64,000 nucleotides of DNA. Origin: Bog-756 sp963845485 (GTDB lineage: Bacteria; Actinomycetota; Acidimicrobiia; Acidimicrobiales; RAAP-2). Made by a program: the position numbers and the translations under genes. Position 1 is the stretch's first letter; each line of letters begins with the position of its first letter. The stretch is from contig CAWJSI010000016.1 of NCBI GenBank assembly GCA_963845485.1, positions 84,894-148,893 on the forward strand, written 5' to 3'. Of the stretch, positions 25,867 to 34,166 are shown piece by piece. A model generated the notes under the pieces. That model saw only the letters and a list, made by a program, of their open reading frames with translations. It did not search any database and had not been told where the DNA came from.

Positions 25867-26577
25867 GTGACTACCCGATCACCCGGCGGTCCCGAAGGCA
25901 GGAAGCGCATGGGGCGGCGGGTGTTTCTCGGCATGGTCGGTGCCGGGGCACTGGGGATCGCCTTCGGCGCCAAGGTCCAGAGTGTGGTGGGCAGTGCGCT
26001 CGGATCAGGGCTCGGTGGGCTGCTTCCCGGAGGCGACCGCTTTCGCATCTACACGGTCACCGACTCCTTCCCGTTCATCAGCGACCCCCATTACCGCCTG
26101 AAGGTAACCGGCCTGGTCGACCGCCCGACCGTCTTCACCCTGGACGACCTCCACGACATGCCGCGGACCCGCCTGGTCAAGGACTTCCAGTGCGTGACCG
26201 GTTGGCGGGTGCCCGACGTCCCCTGGGAGGGAGTGCGACTGGCGGACCTGCTCGACAGGGTCGGTATGCATCCCGAAGCCCGGGCGCTCGAGTTCGATTC
26301 GTATGACGGCCTGGACACCGAGAGCCTCACCCTGGATCAGGCGCGGCGGTCCGACGTCATCGTGGCCTACCGGATGCTCGGCGCTCCCATCACCACCGAA
26401 CATGGTGGCCCGGTCCGGCTCTACGTTGCCCCGATGTACGGCTACAAATCGCTCAAGTGGCTGTCGGCCATCCGGGTGGTCGAGGTGGCCACGCCGGGCT
26501 ACTGGGAACAGAACGGCTACTCCACCGATGCCTGGATCGGCAGCTCCAACGGCCGAACGGACCAACCTGTTGACTAG
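25867..26577 (+). CDS. Tat-exported sulfite-oxidase-fold molybdoenzyme
   Basis: A 236-residue molybdopterin oxidoreductase of the YedY/sulfite-oxidase fold. The Tat signal is GRRVFLGMVGAGALGIAFG at about residues 18-38. The catalytic region has FQCVTGWRVPDVPWEGV, where Cys should bind molybdenum, and later GGPVRLYVAPMYGYKSLKWL. This fold uses plain Mo-molybdopterin, which the MoCo genes in this window can supply. Start GTG 25867. The cytochrome b gene overlaps its end by 8 bp, so the two form a membrane-bound complex like MsrPQ, though the cytochrome family differs. Confidence 0.9.
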   Translation: MTTRSPGGPEGRKRMGRRVFLGMVGAGALGIAFGAKVQSVVGSALGSGLGGLLPGGDRFRIYTVTDSFPFISDPHYRLKVTGLVDRPTVFTLDDLHDMPRTRLVKDFQCVTGWRVPDVPWEGVRLADLLDRVGMHPEARALEFDSYDGLDTESLTLDQARRSDVIVAYRMLGAPITTEHGGPVRLYVAPMYGYKSLKWLSAIRVVEVATPGYWEQNGYSTDAWIGSSNGRTDQPVD

Positions 26578-27274
26578 ACAGAGGAGGCAGCCCATCGACC
26601 TCCGCAGCGGCGCGGCCGAATCGGGCCGGCGCCGGATCCTCCGCTTCGACCGGGTCGAGCGCGCCGCACACTGGTGTACCGCCATGCTCTTCGCCATCTT
26701 GATGGCCACCGCCCTCCCCCTCTACTTCGTCCAGGTGGAGAGCTTCGTGGGTCGGCGGGAGCTGATCGCAGCGATCCACACCTGGGCGGGGGTCGCGCTG
26801 CCGATCCCCCTGATCATTTCGTTGGCCGGACCTTGGGGTGGACAACTTCGCCGGGACATCCGACGGGTCAACCTGTGGACCGCCGACGAGGTGCGGTGGC
26901 TTCGTAGCCTGGGAGTGAGGAGGCTCCCCCATACCGACAAGTTCAATGCCGGTCAGAAACTCAACGCGCTATTCACGGCGGGGGCCATCGTGGTCATGCT
27001 GGTCACCGGATCCATCCTCAAGTGGTATCAGCACTTCCCGCTGGGCTGGCGCACGGGGGCCACCTTCGTCCACGACGTGCTGGCGCTCGGGATCTTCCTA
27101 GTGGTGAGCGGCCACGTGGCGTTCGCCCTCACGCACCGGGAGGCACTGCGCTCGATGGTCCGGGGGTGGGTCACCGAGGCATGGGCGCGCCGCCATGCCT
27201 CCGACTGGCTAGACGAGGAGGACGCCGGGTCGGGTCCCCCCGTGGCCGAGGAACCGCTTCCGACTCCGTCCTAA
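26570..27274 (+). CDS. Cytochrome b subunit of the molybdoenzyme
   Basis: A polytopic protein with four helices of the cytochrome b561/formate-dehydrogenase-gamma type: FDRVERAAHWCTAMLFAIL, IHTWAGVALPIPLIISLAG, FNAGQKLNALFTAGAIVVML, and VHDVLALGIFLVVSGHVAFAL. His residues in TM1, TM2 and TM4 can hold heme. It passes electrons between the quinone pool and the exported subunit. I place the start at TTG 26570, overlapping the upstream stop; a textbook AGGAGG six bases before ATC 26594 raises the possibility of an AUC start giving 226 residues. Confidence 0.85.
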   Translation: MTRQRRQPIDLRSGAAESGRRRILRFDRVERAAHWCTAMLFAILMATALPLYFVQVESFVGRRELIAAIHTWAGVALPIPLIISLAGPWGGQLRRDIRRVNLWTADEVRWLRSLGVRRLPHTDKFNAGQKLNALFTAGAIVVMLVTGSILKWYQHFPLGWRTGATFVHDVLALGIFLVVSGHVAFALTHREALRSMVRGWVTEAWARRHASDWLDEEDAGSGPPVAEEPLPTPS

Positions 27275-27483
27275 CGCTCCGGCTGCTCTTCGGTGGTGCG
27301 CCTGCGGATTCGCACCGCCCAGGCCACCAGGATCAGCCCGGCCACCAGGGCGACCACGCCCAATAGGGTGTATTGACCATGCCCACTCATCAGCTTCGAG
27401 TTCGAGAGCACGTCGGTGCCCTGGCCTATCCACACGAGACCGGCCAGGCACAGCACGACACCGATAACTCCTCGAGACCACAT
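27271..27483 (-). CDS. Small two-helix membrane protein
   Basis: A 70-residue protein with two hydrophobic helices (GVIGVVLCLAGLVWIGQG and LLGVVALVAGLILVAWAV) separated by SKLMSGHGQYT and ending in a basic and acidic tail (RRRTTEEQPER). Small membrane proteins of this build are common in actinobacteria; I know no function. ATG 27483 follows GGAGG at good spacing. It converges on the cytochrome b gene and overlaps its last four bases. Confidence 0.75.
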   Translation of the reverse strand: MWSRGVIGVVLCLAGLVWIGQGTDVLSNSKLMSGHGQYTLLGVVALVAGLILVAWAVRIRRRTTEEQPER

Positions 27484-27551
27484 GGCCAACCTCCGTCCGG
27501 GGCCGCCACGGCCGGTCGGAAGGCGGCACCGAAACCGTGCCAACGTAACGG

Positions 27552-28856
27552 ATGGCGGCAACTCTGAGACTGAGGGTAGTGCCCACACCATCGATCTCGT
27601 CTGCGCCCGTCGTCGGACTTCACCCAACCCGGAGCCACCGGGCCACCGGCTGGACCGCACGGCGCCGGGACTCCCACCGCCGACCTCGGAGACGGGCCAT
27701 CGCCGCCGTCGGCCTGTCCGTCGTCGCGGCCGGTGCCGGACTCGGGTTGGCCAGCGCTCCACGAGCTGGAGCGACGGAGCCCGGAGCCCCGTGGCCAACG
27801 GCACTCCACGATTCGTCGCACTCCGCCACCACCACCGTGGTCGGACCGCGGACCGGGCACGTCCTGTGGTCACGACAGCTCGAAGGCAATGTGACACCGG
27901 GTCCGGTGGTGGGAGCGAGCGGCACGATCTACCTGGCCTCCAACGCCGGCGTACTCCACGCCCTCGACCCGGTCACGGGAGCAGACCTCTGGACGGTCGA
28001 CGGAGGCGGGCCCGCTACCGGCGAGACCGACCTGTCCACCAGTCCCCTGGTGCTGCCCGACGGATCACTGTTGTGGCCGGGACCACAACAGACGCTCTTC
28101 GAGATCTCCTCGGACGGCACGGTCCAGTGGACCCACCGATTCTCGGGTCAGGTCCTGTCACCCGTACTGGCCGGATCGACCGCCTTCGTTGTCACCGTCG
28201 ACGGCACGCTCTCCGCCTTGAGGCTCGGCACCGGGCCGCCGACCATCGCCTGGTCGATGGCACTGGGACACCCGTCCTTCGGCAGCCCGGCACTGGTCGG
28301 GTCCGGCCTGGTCGTCACCACCGCGGGATCGAGCCTCGTCGCTGTCCGGGATCGCGGCACGCACGGTTCCATCGCCTGGCGCCACCTTCTGGGCGCCCCC
28401 ATCGAGGTGTCGGCATCCGTCGACGGCTCAGGCGACGTGTTCGTCACGGACAACCACGGCGTGGCCTACTCCTTCAGCCGCTCCGGCGCGCCGCGCTGGC
28501 ACCGGCCCGTGGGCCACGAGTCCTACTCCTCGTCCTCGGTCACACCCGAAGGGCTCCTCTACATAGGCGACAACAGCGGCGATCTGAACGTCGTGCGTTC
28601 GGCCACCGGCTCACCGGTGCGGATACTGCACACGGGCGATTCCGGACTGTGGGCGGCCCAGGTGCTCGACGGACGCGGTGATGTCTACGTGGGGACCCAG
28701 GGCAAGGCCATCGAGGGCTACGGGCCCAGTGGCCAGCAACTCTTCCGGATCGCGGTGAGCGGCGCGGTCGACAGCTATCCAGCTCTGACCGCCCGAGGGA
28801 CCTTGATCGTGGGGGACCAGGCGGGGACGGTTTACGCCATCGGCGGTCCCAGCTGA
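27552..28856 (+). CDS. Exported PQQ-like beta-propeller repeat protein
   Basis: A 434-residue protein. An Arg-rich N-terminus (RRRDSHRRPRRRAI) leads into a hydrophobic signal or anchor (AAVGLSVVAAGAGLGLASA). About eight blades follow, each with a GT-hydrophobic-x-A/V pattern such as GTIYLASNAGVLHALDPVTG, GDVFVTDNHGVAYSFS and GLLYIGDNSGDLNVV, as in BamB/PQQ-dehydrogenase-like propellers. No catalytic residues for PQQ dehydrogenase are evident, so a binding or scaffold role outside the cell is likely. The exact start is uncertain. Its last 25 bases overlap the end of the MmpL gene on the other strand. Confidence 0.8.
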   Translation: MAATLRLRVVPTPSISSAPVVGLHPTRSHRATGWTARRRDSHRRPRRRAIAAVGLSVVAAGAGLGLASAPRAGATEPGAPWPTALHDSSHSATTTVVGPRTGHVLWSRQLEGNVTPGPVVGASGTIYLASNAGVLHALDPVTGADLWTVDGGGPATGETDLSTSPLVLPDGSLLWPGPQQTLFEISSDGTVQWTHRFSGQVLSPVLAGSTAFVVTVDGTLSALRLGTGPPTIAWSMALGHPSFGSPALVGSGLVVTTAGSSLVAVRDRGTHGSIAWRHLLGAPIEVSASVDGSGDVFVTDNHGVAYSFSRSGAPRWHRPVGHESYSSSSVTPEGLLYIGDNSGDLNVVRSATGSPVRILHTGDSGLWAAQVLDGRGDVYVGTQGKAIEGYGPSGQQLFRIAVSGAVDSYPALTARGTLIVGDQAGTVYAIGGPS

Positions 28857-31228
28857 CCCGAACCGCTCATGGACGGCTCGCCGATGGGGGGCGCCGGTGG
28901 CTGTGCCTCGACGGGCTGGGTGCGCCACAGCGAGGAGGGCCACCAGTTGGACCGCCCGAGCAGGACGGCCATCGACGGGACGAGCAAGGTGCGGACGACG
29001 AAGGTGTCCAACAGGATCCCGAGGGCCAGGCCGGCACCGATCTGGCGGATCTGACCCGAGGTGACCACGGCGAGGACGCCGAAGGTCCCGGCCAGGACTA
29101 GGCCGGCGGCCGTGATGGTGCCCCCGGTGGCCAGAATGGCCTGACGGACGGCCTCACGCGGGGGCAGCTGGGCCGCTTCCTCGCGGATCCGCCCCATGAC
29201 CAGGATGTTGTAGTCCTCCCCCAGGGCCATGACGAAAACGAACAGGAAAAACGGCAGGGCGAAGTTGACCCCGGGCTCACCAGCCACCACCTGGAAGATG
29301 AGAATGGCCAGTCCCAGGGAGCCAAGGTAGGAGAGGGCGACGCTGGCCACCAGGTAGAGCGGGGCGACGAGGCTCCGGAGACCCAAGGCCAGCAGGAGGG
29401 TCAGCAACACCAGGACCACCGGCACCACTCGAAGCACATCCCGTCCGGACACCGCGCTGACGTCGGCAGCGCCGGCCGCCTCACCAGTCACGCCGTACTG
29501 GCCGGCCCCCACCTGATCGGCCACATCGGCCACCAGGGTGCGCACGTGTGGGATGGCCTGGAGGGCGCCGGTGCTGCCGGCGGATCCGGCCCTCAGGGTG
29601 GTGGCGATCAGGACCGTGCGGCCGTCCCGCGAGATGTACTGGGCCGTCGACCGGAAGGCCGCATAGGCGGATGGACGCACCTGGAGATGGGCGGGCTCGA
29701 CGGGCGGTGCGTCCTGCGGAGGGCCCAGGCGGGCCTCGAGCCGGGACAGCTCCTCGGGATCCTGGAAGGTACCGTTGGGATCGAGGGAACCGAGGATCGA
29801 GGAGAACTCCCGGCTGAAGTAGAGCTGCTGTTCGGCCTCGGCCACCACTTGGGGGTGCGTCCAGACCGAGGCTGGGAAGCGGAGCACCACATCGGTTGGG
29901 CCATCTGAGCTGATCCCGAAGTAGGTGCTCAGCACTCGGGCTCCGGCCGCCGAGTTGCTCCCGGGGATGGTCCCGCCGGGGTTGAAGCCGGACGGGGCGT
30001 AGGCCAGGACCACTAGGGACAAGGTGCCGAACACCAGGACACCGGCGACCAGGGCGCTGACCGGGCGACGGGTCACCCGGGCCGCCACGCGGCCCCAGGC
30101 TCCGGGCTCCGACCACCCGGGCCCAGCACGGCTGGGCCAGAAGGCCACGCCACCCACGAGCGAGAGGAGGGCAGGAAGGAGCGTCACCTCGACAGCCAGG
30201 ACGATGAAGATGCCGATGGCCAGACCAGGCCCCACCCCCCGGTACAGGCCGAATTGGGCGATCACCAGGCTGGAGAGCGCCACGATCACGGTGAGGGCCG
30301 AGAGGCCGACCGCACCACCCACCCGGGACATGGCCTCCACGATGGCGGACTCCTGGTCAAGACCCCTACCCAGGTTCTCCCGGTAGCGGAACAAGATGAA
30401 CAGGCCGTAGTCCGTTCCGGCACCGAGCATGAGCGCTGTGAGCAGCAGTTCGAGCAGTGACGAGATCTGCACCCCGAGGTGGGTCGACTCGGCAATGAGG
30501 GGCTCGGCCAGCATGAGGGCCAGGCCGGCGGGGGCCAGCGCCACCAGCGGGCCGAGGACCGCCCGGAAGGCGACGGCCAGAACCACCAGGATGAGTAGGA
30601 CGGACAGTACCGCCGCGTAGTCTTCGGTGTGGTTGGCCGCGTGCTGTTGGTCGACCAGGATGGGCAGTGAGCCGGTGAGATAGGCCTGCAGGTCCGCGGG
30701 CGTCTCGGCGACCATCAGTTCGCGGACGGCGGCTACCGCGGCGGAGCCGGTGGCCCCACCTCCGGCCGTAGCGGTGGAGAACAGCACCTGCACGCTGACC
30801 GCCCGACCATCAGCCGCCACCGCCCCTGAGGAGAGCCCGCTGACGTTCGGGACTCGACGGATGGCCTGCTCCAACCGTTGCAGGGCCTCCTGGTCAGCGG
30901 CATCGATGGAGCCCCCATTCTTTACCGCCACCAGGACGCCCGACTGGTCGCCCTGGTGGATGAAGGGCGACGCAAGGGCAGCTGCCTGCAGACTGGGCGA
31001 CGATGCCGGCAGGAAGGTGGTGGTGTCGTTGTGAACCACATCGCCCAGCGTCGGTAGGAAGACCACGGCCAGGATGGTGGCCGCCAGCCAGCCACCGATC
31101 ACCAGCCACCGCCATCGCAGCGATCCGCGGGCGATGGAGGCGAAGACGCCCGAAGCCGACGACGGTGCTACCACCCGATGTGCTCTGACCCCGCTGGGCC
31201 CGACCGGTGATCGTTCGACGAGGCCCAC
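28832..31228 (-). CDS. MmpL-family RND transporter
   Basis: About 798 residues with 12 helices in two halves, each half with a large external domain between TM1 and TM2. The proton-relay Asp-Tyr pairs typical of MmpL proteins occur in GAGTDYGLFILFRYREN and LGEDYNILVMGRIREE. Such transporters export lipids or hydrophobic compounds to the cell envelope. I place the start at GTG 31228, eight bases after a TAGGGT -10; GTG 31174 and ATG 31300 are alternatives. Divergent from a small membrane-protein gene. Confidence 0.88.
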   Translation of the reverse strand: MGLVERSPVGPSGVRAHRVVAPSSASGVFASIARGSLRWRWLVIGGWLAATILAVVFLPTLGDVVHNDTTTFLPASSPSLQAAALASPFIHQGDQSGVLVAVKNGGSIDAADQEALQRLEQAIRRVPNVSGLSSGAVAADGRAVSVQVLFSTATAGGGATGSAAVAAVRELMVAETPADLQAYLTGSLPILVDQQHAANHTEDYAAVLSVLLILVVLAVAFRAVLGPLVALAPAGLALMLAEPLIAESTHLGVQISSLLELLLTALMLGAGTDYGLFILFRYRENLGRGLDQESAIVEAMSRVGGAVGLSALTVIVALSSLVIAQFGLYRGVGPGLAIGIFIVLAVEVTLLPALLSLVGGVAFWPSRAGPGWSEPGAWGRVAARVTRRPVSALVAGVLVFGTLSLVVLAYAPSGFNPGGTIPGSNSAAGARVLSTYFGISSDGPTDVVLRFPASVWTHPQVVAEAEQQLYFSREFSSILGSLDPNGTFQDPEELSRLEARLGPPQDAPPVEPAHLQVRPSAYAAFRSTAQYISRDGRTVLIATTLRAGSAGSTGALQAIPHVRTLVADVADQVGAGQYGVTGEAAGAADVSAVSGRDVLRVVPVVLVLLTLLLALGLRSLVAPLYLVASVALSYLGSLGLAILIFQVVAGEPGVNFALPFFLFVFVMALGEDYNILVMGRIREEAAQLPPREAVRQAILATGGTITAAGLVLAGTFGVLAVVTSGQIRQIGAGLALGILLDTFVVRTLLVPSMAVLLGRSNWWPSSLWRTQPVEAQPPAPPIGEPSMSGSGQLGPPMA

Positions 31229-31236
31229 ATCAATCC

Positions 31237-31242
31237 ACCCTA
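31237..31242 (-). promoter_or_regulatory. -10-like hexamer of the MmpL gene
   Basis: Reads TAGGGT on the minus strand, eight bases before GTG 31228; spacing slightly longer than at other leaderless genes here. Confidence 0.35.
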
Positions 31243-31316
31243 CGAGGAGCGACTCACATTCAACCGTCGCCTCCGACACCCGTTGTATCCCCGGCTGCAT
31301 CCGAGGGATCGGCCCC

Positions 31317-31322
31317 TACACT
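31317..31322 (+). promoter_or_regulatory. -10 hexamer of a leaderless transcript
   Basis: TACACT lies six bases before GTG 31329. Confidence 0.5.
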
Positions 31323-31328
31323 GCGACC

Positions 31329-31838
31329 GTGTCCGATCGCTACGTCACCGCGCTGGCCGTGGTGGTGGGCCTGGTGCTGGTCAGCCGCTTCATCATCGCA
31401 TCCCTCCCCTTGACCCAGTGGGCCGCCCCGATGACCGGTAGCGAGGCGCTCCTGTTCAGCGTGGGATGCGCCGGACTGGCCCTCCACTGCTGGGCCATGT
31501 TCTTCCCGAGCCAGATCAGGGCACTGCCGGGTGGCCGGGAGGTGATCAGCTTGGTCGACCCGCTCGGAACGTCCAGCATTCTCTGGTATGCCATCGGAGC
31601 TGCCGCAATCATCTTCGGACTACATAGCCAGCACCTGGTCGCTCAGATCGCAGCAGCGATCGGGTTGGCCGCAGTCGGATACACCATGTATGACGGTGGG
31701 CCCCTCAACACCCATCTCACCGCTATTTTCGCAACGGTGGTGCTCCTGGCCTTGATCGCGAGTTTCCTGGTTGTACCACCTTGGCGCCGACAGAGTGCCA
31801 CCGACGAAGCGGGAATCCCGCCTCGATCGATCGCCTGA
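31329..31838 (+). CDS. Small polytopic membrane protein, unknown family
   Basis: A 169-residue protein with about five hydrophobic helices (VTALAVVVGLVLVSRFIIA, EALLFSVGCAGLALHCWAMF, ILWYAIGAAAIIFGL, VAQIAAAIGLAAVGYTMY, IFATVVLLALIASFLVV) and a short charged tail. I do not recognise it. The start GTG 31329 is set by the six-base distance from TACACT. It is divergent from the MmpL gene with about 100 bases between the start codons, but no functional link is shown. Confidence 0.7.
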   Translation: MSDRYVTALAVVVGLVLVSRFIIASLPLTQWAAPMTGSEALLFSVGCAGLALHCWAMFFPSQIRALPGGREVISLVDPLGTSSILWYAIGAAAIIFGLHSQHLVAQIAAAIGLAAVGYTMYDGGPLNTHLTAIFATVVLLALIASFLVVPPWRRQSATDEAGIPPRSIA

Positions 31839-32161
31839 ACTACCGGCGTTGCGTCCAACGCCAGTACACCGATACGCACGTTTCCACGGGATCCAGGTGT
31901 CTCGTCGGCCACAGCCAGACCCCGAAGCCAACTACTCGCAACACGTCTGTGTGCCACCACGCACGATGATTGCGTCTTGGTGGGACAACCGATGTCGACA
32001 CGATCGTTGAACACCCGAACGGCTAGAACCCTGTGCCCATGCTCGGATGGATGCCGGGTGGCTTACCGTCGTGAAGGTAGGACAGGAGCTCCAAGCGCAT
32101 CTGTTCAAGATGCCAACGGTGACGAATCTTGGGGGGGGATTGTGCAGATATCCCAGCTCGG
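31839..32161. other. Convergent intergenic region
   Basis: About 320 bases between two converging genes. Apart from a 7-bp hairpin just after the plus-strand stop I see no gene, repeat or operator. The short frames it contains lack protein-like composition. Confidence 0.5.
31845..31862 (+). terminator. Short perfect hairpin
   Basis: GGCGTTG and CAACGCC pair around CGTC, beginning six bases after the stop at 31838. No T-run follows. Confidence 0.45.
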
Positions 32162-33376
32162 CTACTTAATGTGGACCCCGGATATGGCCCGGGCGATGAT
32201 CAGCCGCTGGATCTCGGAGGTGCCCTCGAAGATGGTGTAGATCTTTGAGTCCCGGTGCCAGCGCTCCACCGGATGCTCACGAATGTAGCCGTAGCCACCC
32301 ATGATCTGGATGGCCTCCTCCGTCACGTAGACGGCGGTCTCGCCGGCGTAGAGCTTGGACATCGAACCCTCGCCCGAGGTGAACTCCTTACCGTTGCGCC
32401 CCATCCACGAAGCACGCCACACGAGCATGCGGGAGGCGTCGATTCGGGTCTTCATGTCGGCGAGCTTGAAGGCGATGGCCTGGTTCTCGATAATGGCCCG
32501 TCCGAAGGCCTTACGCTCCTTGGCGTACTCCAGCGAGTATTCATAGGCGGCCCGAGCAATGCCGAGCGCCTGCGCCCCGACGGTGGGGCGGGAGGCCTCG
32601 AAGGTCTTCATGGCCGCCTGGCTGGTGGACCGCTTCCCTTCTTTGGCCCGAGCCAGCTTCTCGTCGAGCTTGTCTTTGCCGCCGAGCAGGCAGTGGCCCG
32701 GCACCCGGCAGTCGTCCAAGACAACCTCGGCGGTGTGCGAGGCACGGATGCCCATCTTCTGGAACTTCTGACCTTGCGAGATCCCCGGGGTGTTGGGGGG
32801 CACGATGAAGCTGGCTTGACCTCGTGAGCCGAGTTCAGGGTCTACCGAGGCCACAACCACGTGGATGTCGGCGATCCCACCGTTGGTGATCCACGTCTTC
32901 GTACCGTTGAGGACCCACTCGTCCTTGGCCTCGTCGTAGACGGCCCTCGTGCGGAGGGAGGACACATCGGATCCGGCATCGGGCTCGGACACGGCGAAGG
33001 CGGCCAGCTGGATCTTCTCCGGTGTGCCGAAGCACTGGGGCCCCCACTCGAGCAGCTGCTCGGGGGTGCCGTTGGCGGCGATGCCGGCCAGTCCGAGGGT
33101 GCTGCCGAAGATGGACAGGGCGATTCCGGCGTCCCCCCACGACATCTCCTCGCTGGCGATGGGCATCAGCAGGCCACTCTCGTCGAAGTAGGCCTGGCTG
33201 ATGAAGTCAAAAGAGTAGAGACCGATCTCGGCGGCCTCTTTGATGATGGGCCAGGGAGTCTCCTCCCGCTCGTCCCACTCGTGCCCCGCCGGTCGAACGA
33301 CGTTCTCGGCGAAGTCGTGGACCCACTTCTGGATCTGCAGCTGGTCTTCGTTGAGGTCCAATGAGAATTCGGCCAT
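32162..33376 (-). CDS. Acyl-CoA dehydrogenase
   Basis: A 404-residue FAD enzyme that introduces the alpha-beta double bond into acyl-CoA. Signatures: FAVSEPDAGSDVSSLRTRA and WVLNGTKTWITNGG (flavin site), KMGIRASHTAEVVLDDCRVP, ERKAFGRAIIENQAIAFKLADM, IMGGYGYIREHPVERWHRD, and IFEGTSEIQRLIIAR with the catalytic Glu. Chain-length preference is not readable. ATG 33376 is used; the longer frame upstream is Arg/Pro-rich. No ETF or other beta-oxidation gene is adjacent. Confidence 0.92.
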   Translation of the reverse strand: MAEFSLDLNEDQLQIQKWVHDFAENVVRPAGHEWDEREETPWPIIKEAAEIGLYSFDFISQAYFDESGLLMPIASEEMSWGDAGIALSIFGSTLGLAGIAANGTPEQLLEWGPQCFGTPEKIQLAAFAVSEPDAGSDVSSLRTRAVYDEAKDEWVLNGTKTWITNGGIADIHVVVASVDPELGSRGQASFIVPPNTPGISQGQKFQKMGIRASHTAEVVLDDCRVPGHCLLGGKDKLDEKLARAKEGKRSTSQAAMKTFEASRPTVGAQALGIARAAYEYSLEYAKERKAFGRAIIENQAIAFKLADMKTRIDASRMLVWRASWMGRNGKEFTSGEGSMSKLYAGETAVYVTEEAIQIMGGYGYIREHPVERWHRDSKIYTIFEGTSEIQRLIIARAISGVHIK

Positions 33377-33764
33377 GGTGCCTGCTCCGTTCCTGCCCCG
33401 TGCGCACCGGACCGCCGTTCGTGGTGGTCGGGTACCGGGTGCTCCGTCCTCCGGGAGTGTGCCGGTGGATCGCTGGTAGTTACTCAATGGTAACCACATC
33501 TCGGCCCTTACGCCACCACACGGCCACCCGGGGTGGTCCGGAGCGGTCGGCACTGCCCTCCGGCGCGAGTGAGGGCCGCAGGAGACGGGCCACGCACAGT
33601 TCCGCGACCCCAGGGCGGCAACCGACGCCGCCCTGGACGCCAACGGGCGTCAAGCGGCCACCGGGGCACGGAGCCGGGCGCAGCTCATGCCCCGACGCGG
33701 AACGCAGCGGTCCGATATCGGGCGCAAGGCCCCGGGCTACCCGGGGAGGCTCAGGGGAGCGGGT
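33377..33764. other. Intergenic region between acyl-CoA dehydrogenase and cspA
   Basis: Nearly 390 bases without a convincing gene. It should hold the acyl-CoA dehydrogenase promoter; TACCAT and related hexamers near 33490 on the minus strand are possible but unremarkable. A GC hairpin close to the cspA stop is listed separately. Confidence 0.45.
33730..33746 (-). terminator. GC hairpin after cspA
   Basis: CCCCGGG and CCCGGGG pair around CTA, 18 bases beyond the cspA stop. There is no T-tract, so it would be a weak or I-shaped terminator. Confidence 0.4.
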
Positions 33765-33977
33765 TCAGGCAGGCTGGGCCAGGCGCACATCCACCGCCTG
33801 GAGGCCCTTCGGTCCTTCCTGGAGGTCGAACTCCACGGCCTGGCCCTCCTCGAGGGAGCGGAATCCGTTCATCTGGATCGCGGTGTGATGCACGAATACA
33901 TCGGCCCCGCCATCCGGTTGTGAGATGAAGCCGAAGCCCTTCTCAGCGTTGAACCACTTGACTGTTCCGGAAGCCAC
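33765..33977 (-). CDS. Cold-shock protein, CspA family
   Basis: A 70-residue single cold-shock domain (OB fold) that binds single-stranded RNA and DNA. It has SGTVKWFNAEKGFGFISQ (RNP1) and ADVFVHHTAI (RNP2). The start is GTG 33977, preceded by AAAGGGGAA; the frame upstream is open but not conserved-looking. A promoter more than 100 bases upstream gives a long leader, as in cold-regulated csp mRNAs. Confidence 0.95.
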   Translation of the reverse strand: MASGTVKWFNAEKGFGFISQPDGGADVFVHHTAIQMNGFRSLEEGQAVEFDLQEGPKGLQAVDVRLAQPA

Positions 33978-34100
33978 GGTGGCATTCCCCTTTCCTCCAC
34001 ACGCTTCGTGCACAGAGGTTCGCCTGAGGACCACCGGCCCGACCCGCACCTGCCTATGGGTCTCCGACCACCGGCCCAGGGCGGTCCCCTGAGAAGGAAA

Positions 34101-34128
34101 ACGCTAGCAGTCTCATTTCCAGAATCAA
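34101..34128 (-). promoter_or_regulatory. cspA promoter
   Basis: On the minus strand TTGATT (34123-34128), a 16-base spacer, and TAGCGT (34101-34106). Transcription would start near 34094, leaving a leader of about 115 bases before GTG 33977. Confidence 0.5.
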
Positions 34129-34166
34129 CTGGTGAGGGGCCTTCTGGACCGGTGTTCACACGCCGT

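Noticed and set aside
31074..31328. N-terminal extension of the small membrane protein, starting at 31074
   Set aside because: The extra residues are antisense to the MmpL N-terminus and unlike protein; a -10 hexamer six bases before GTG 31329 gives a better start.
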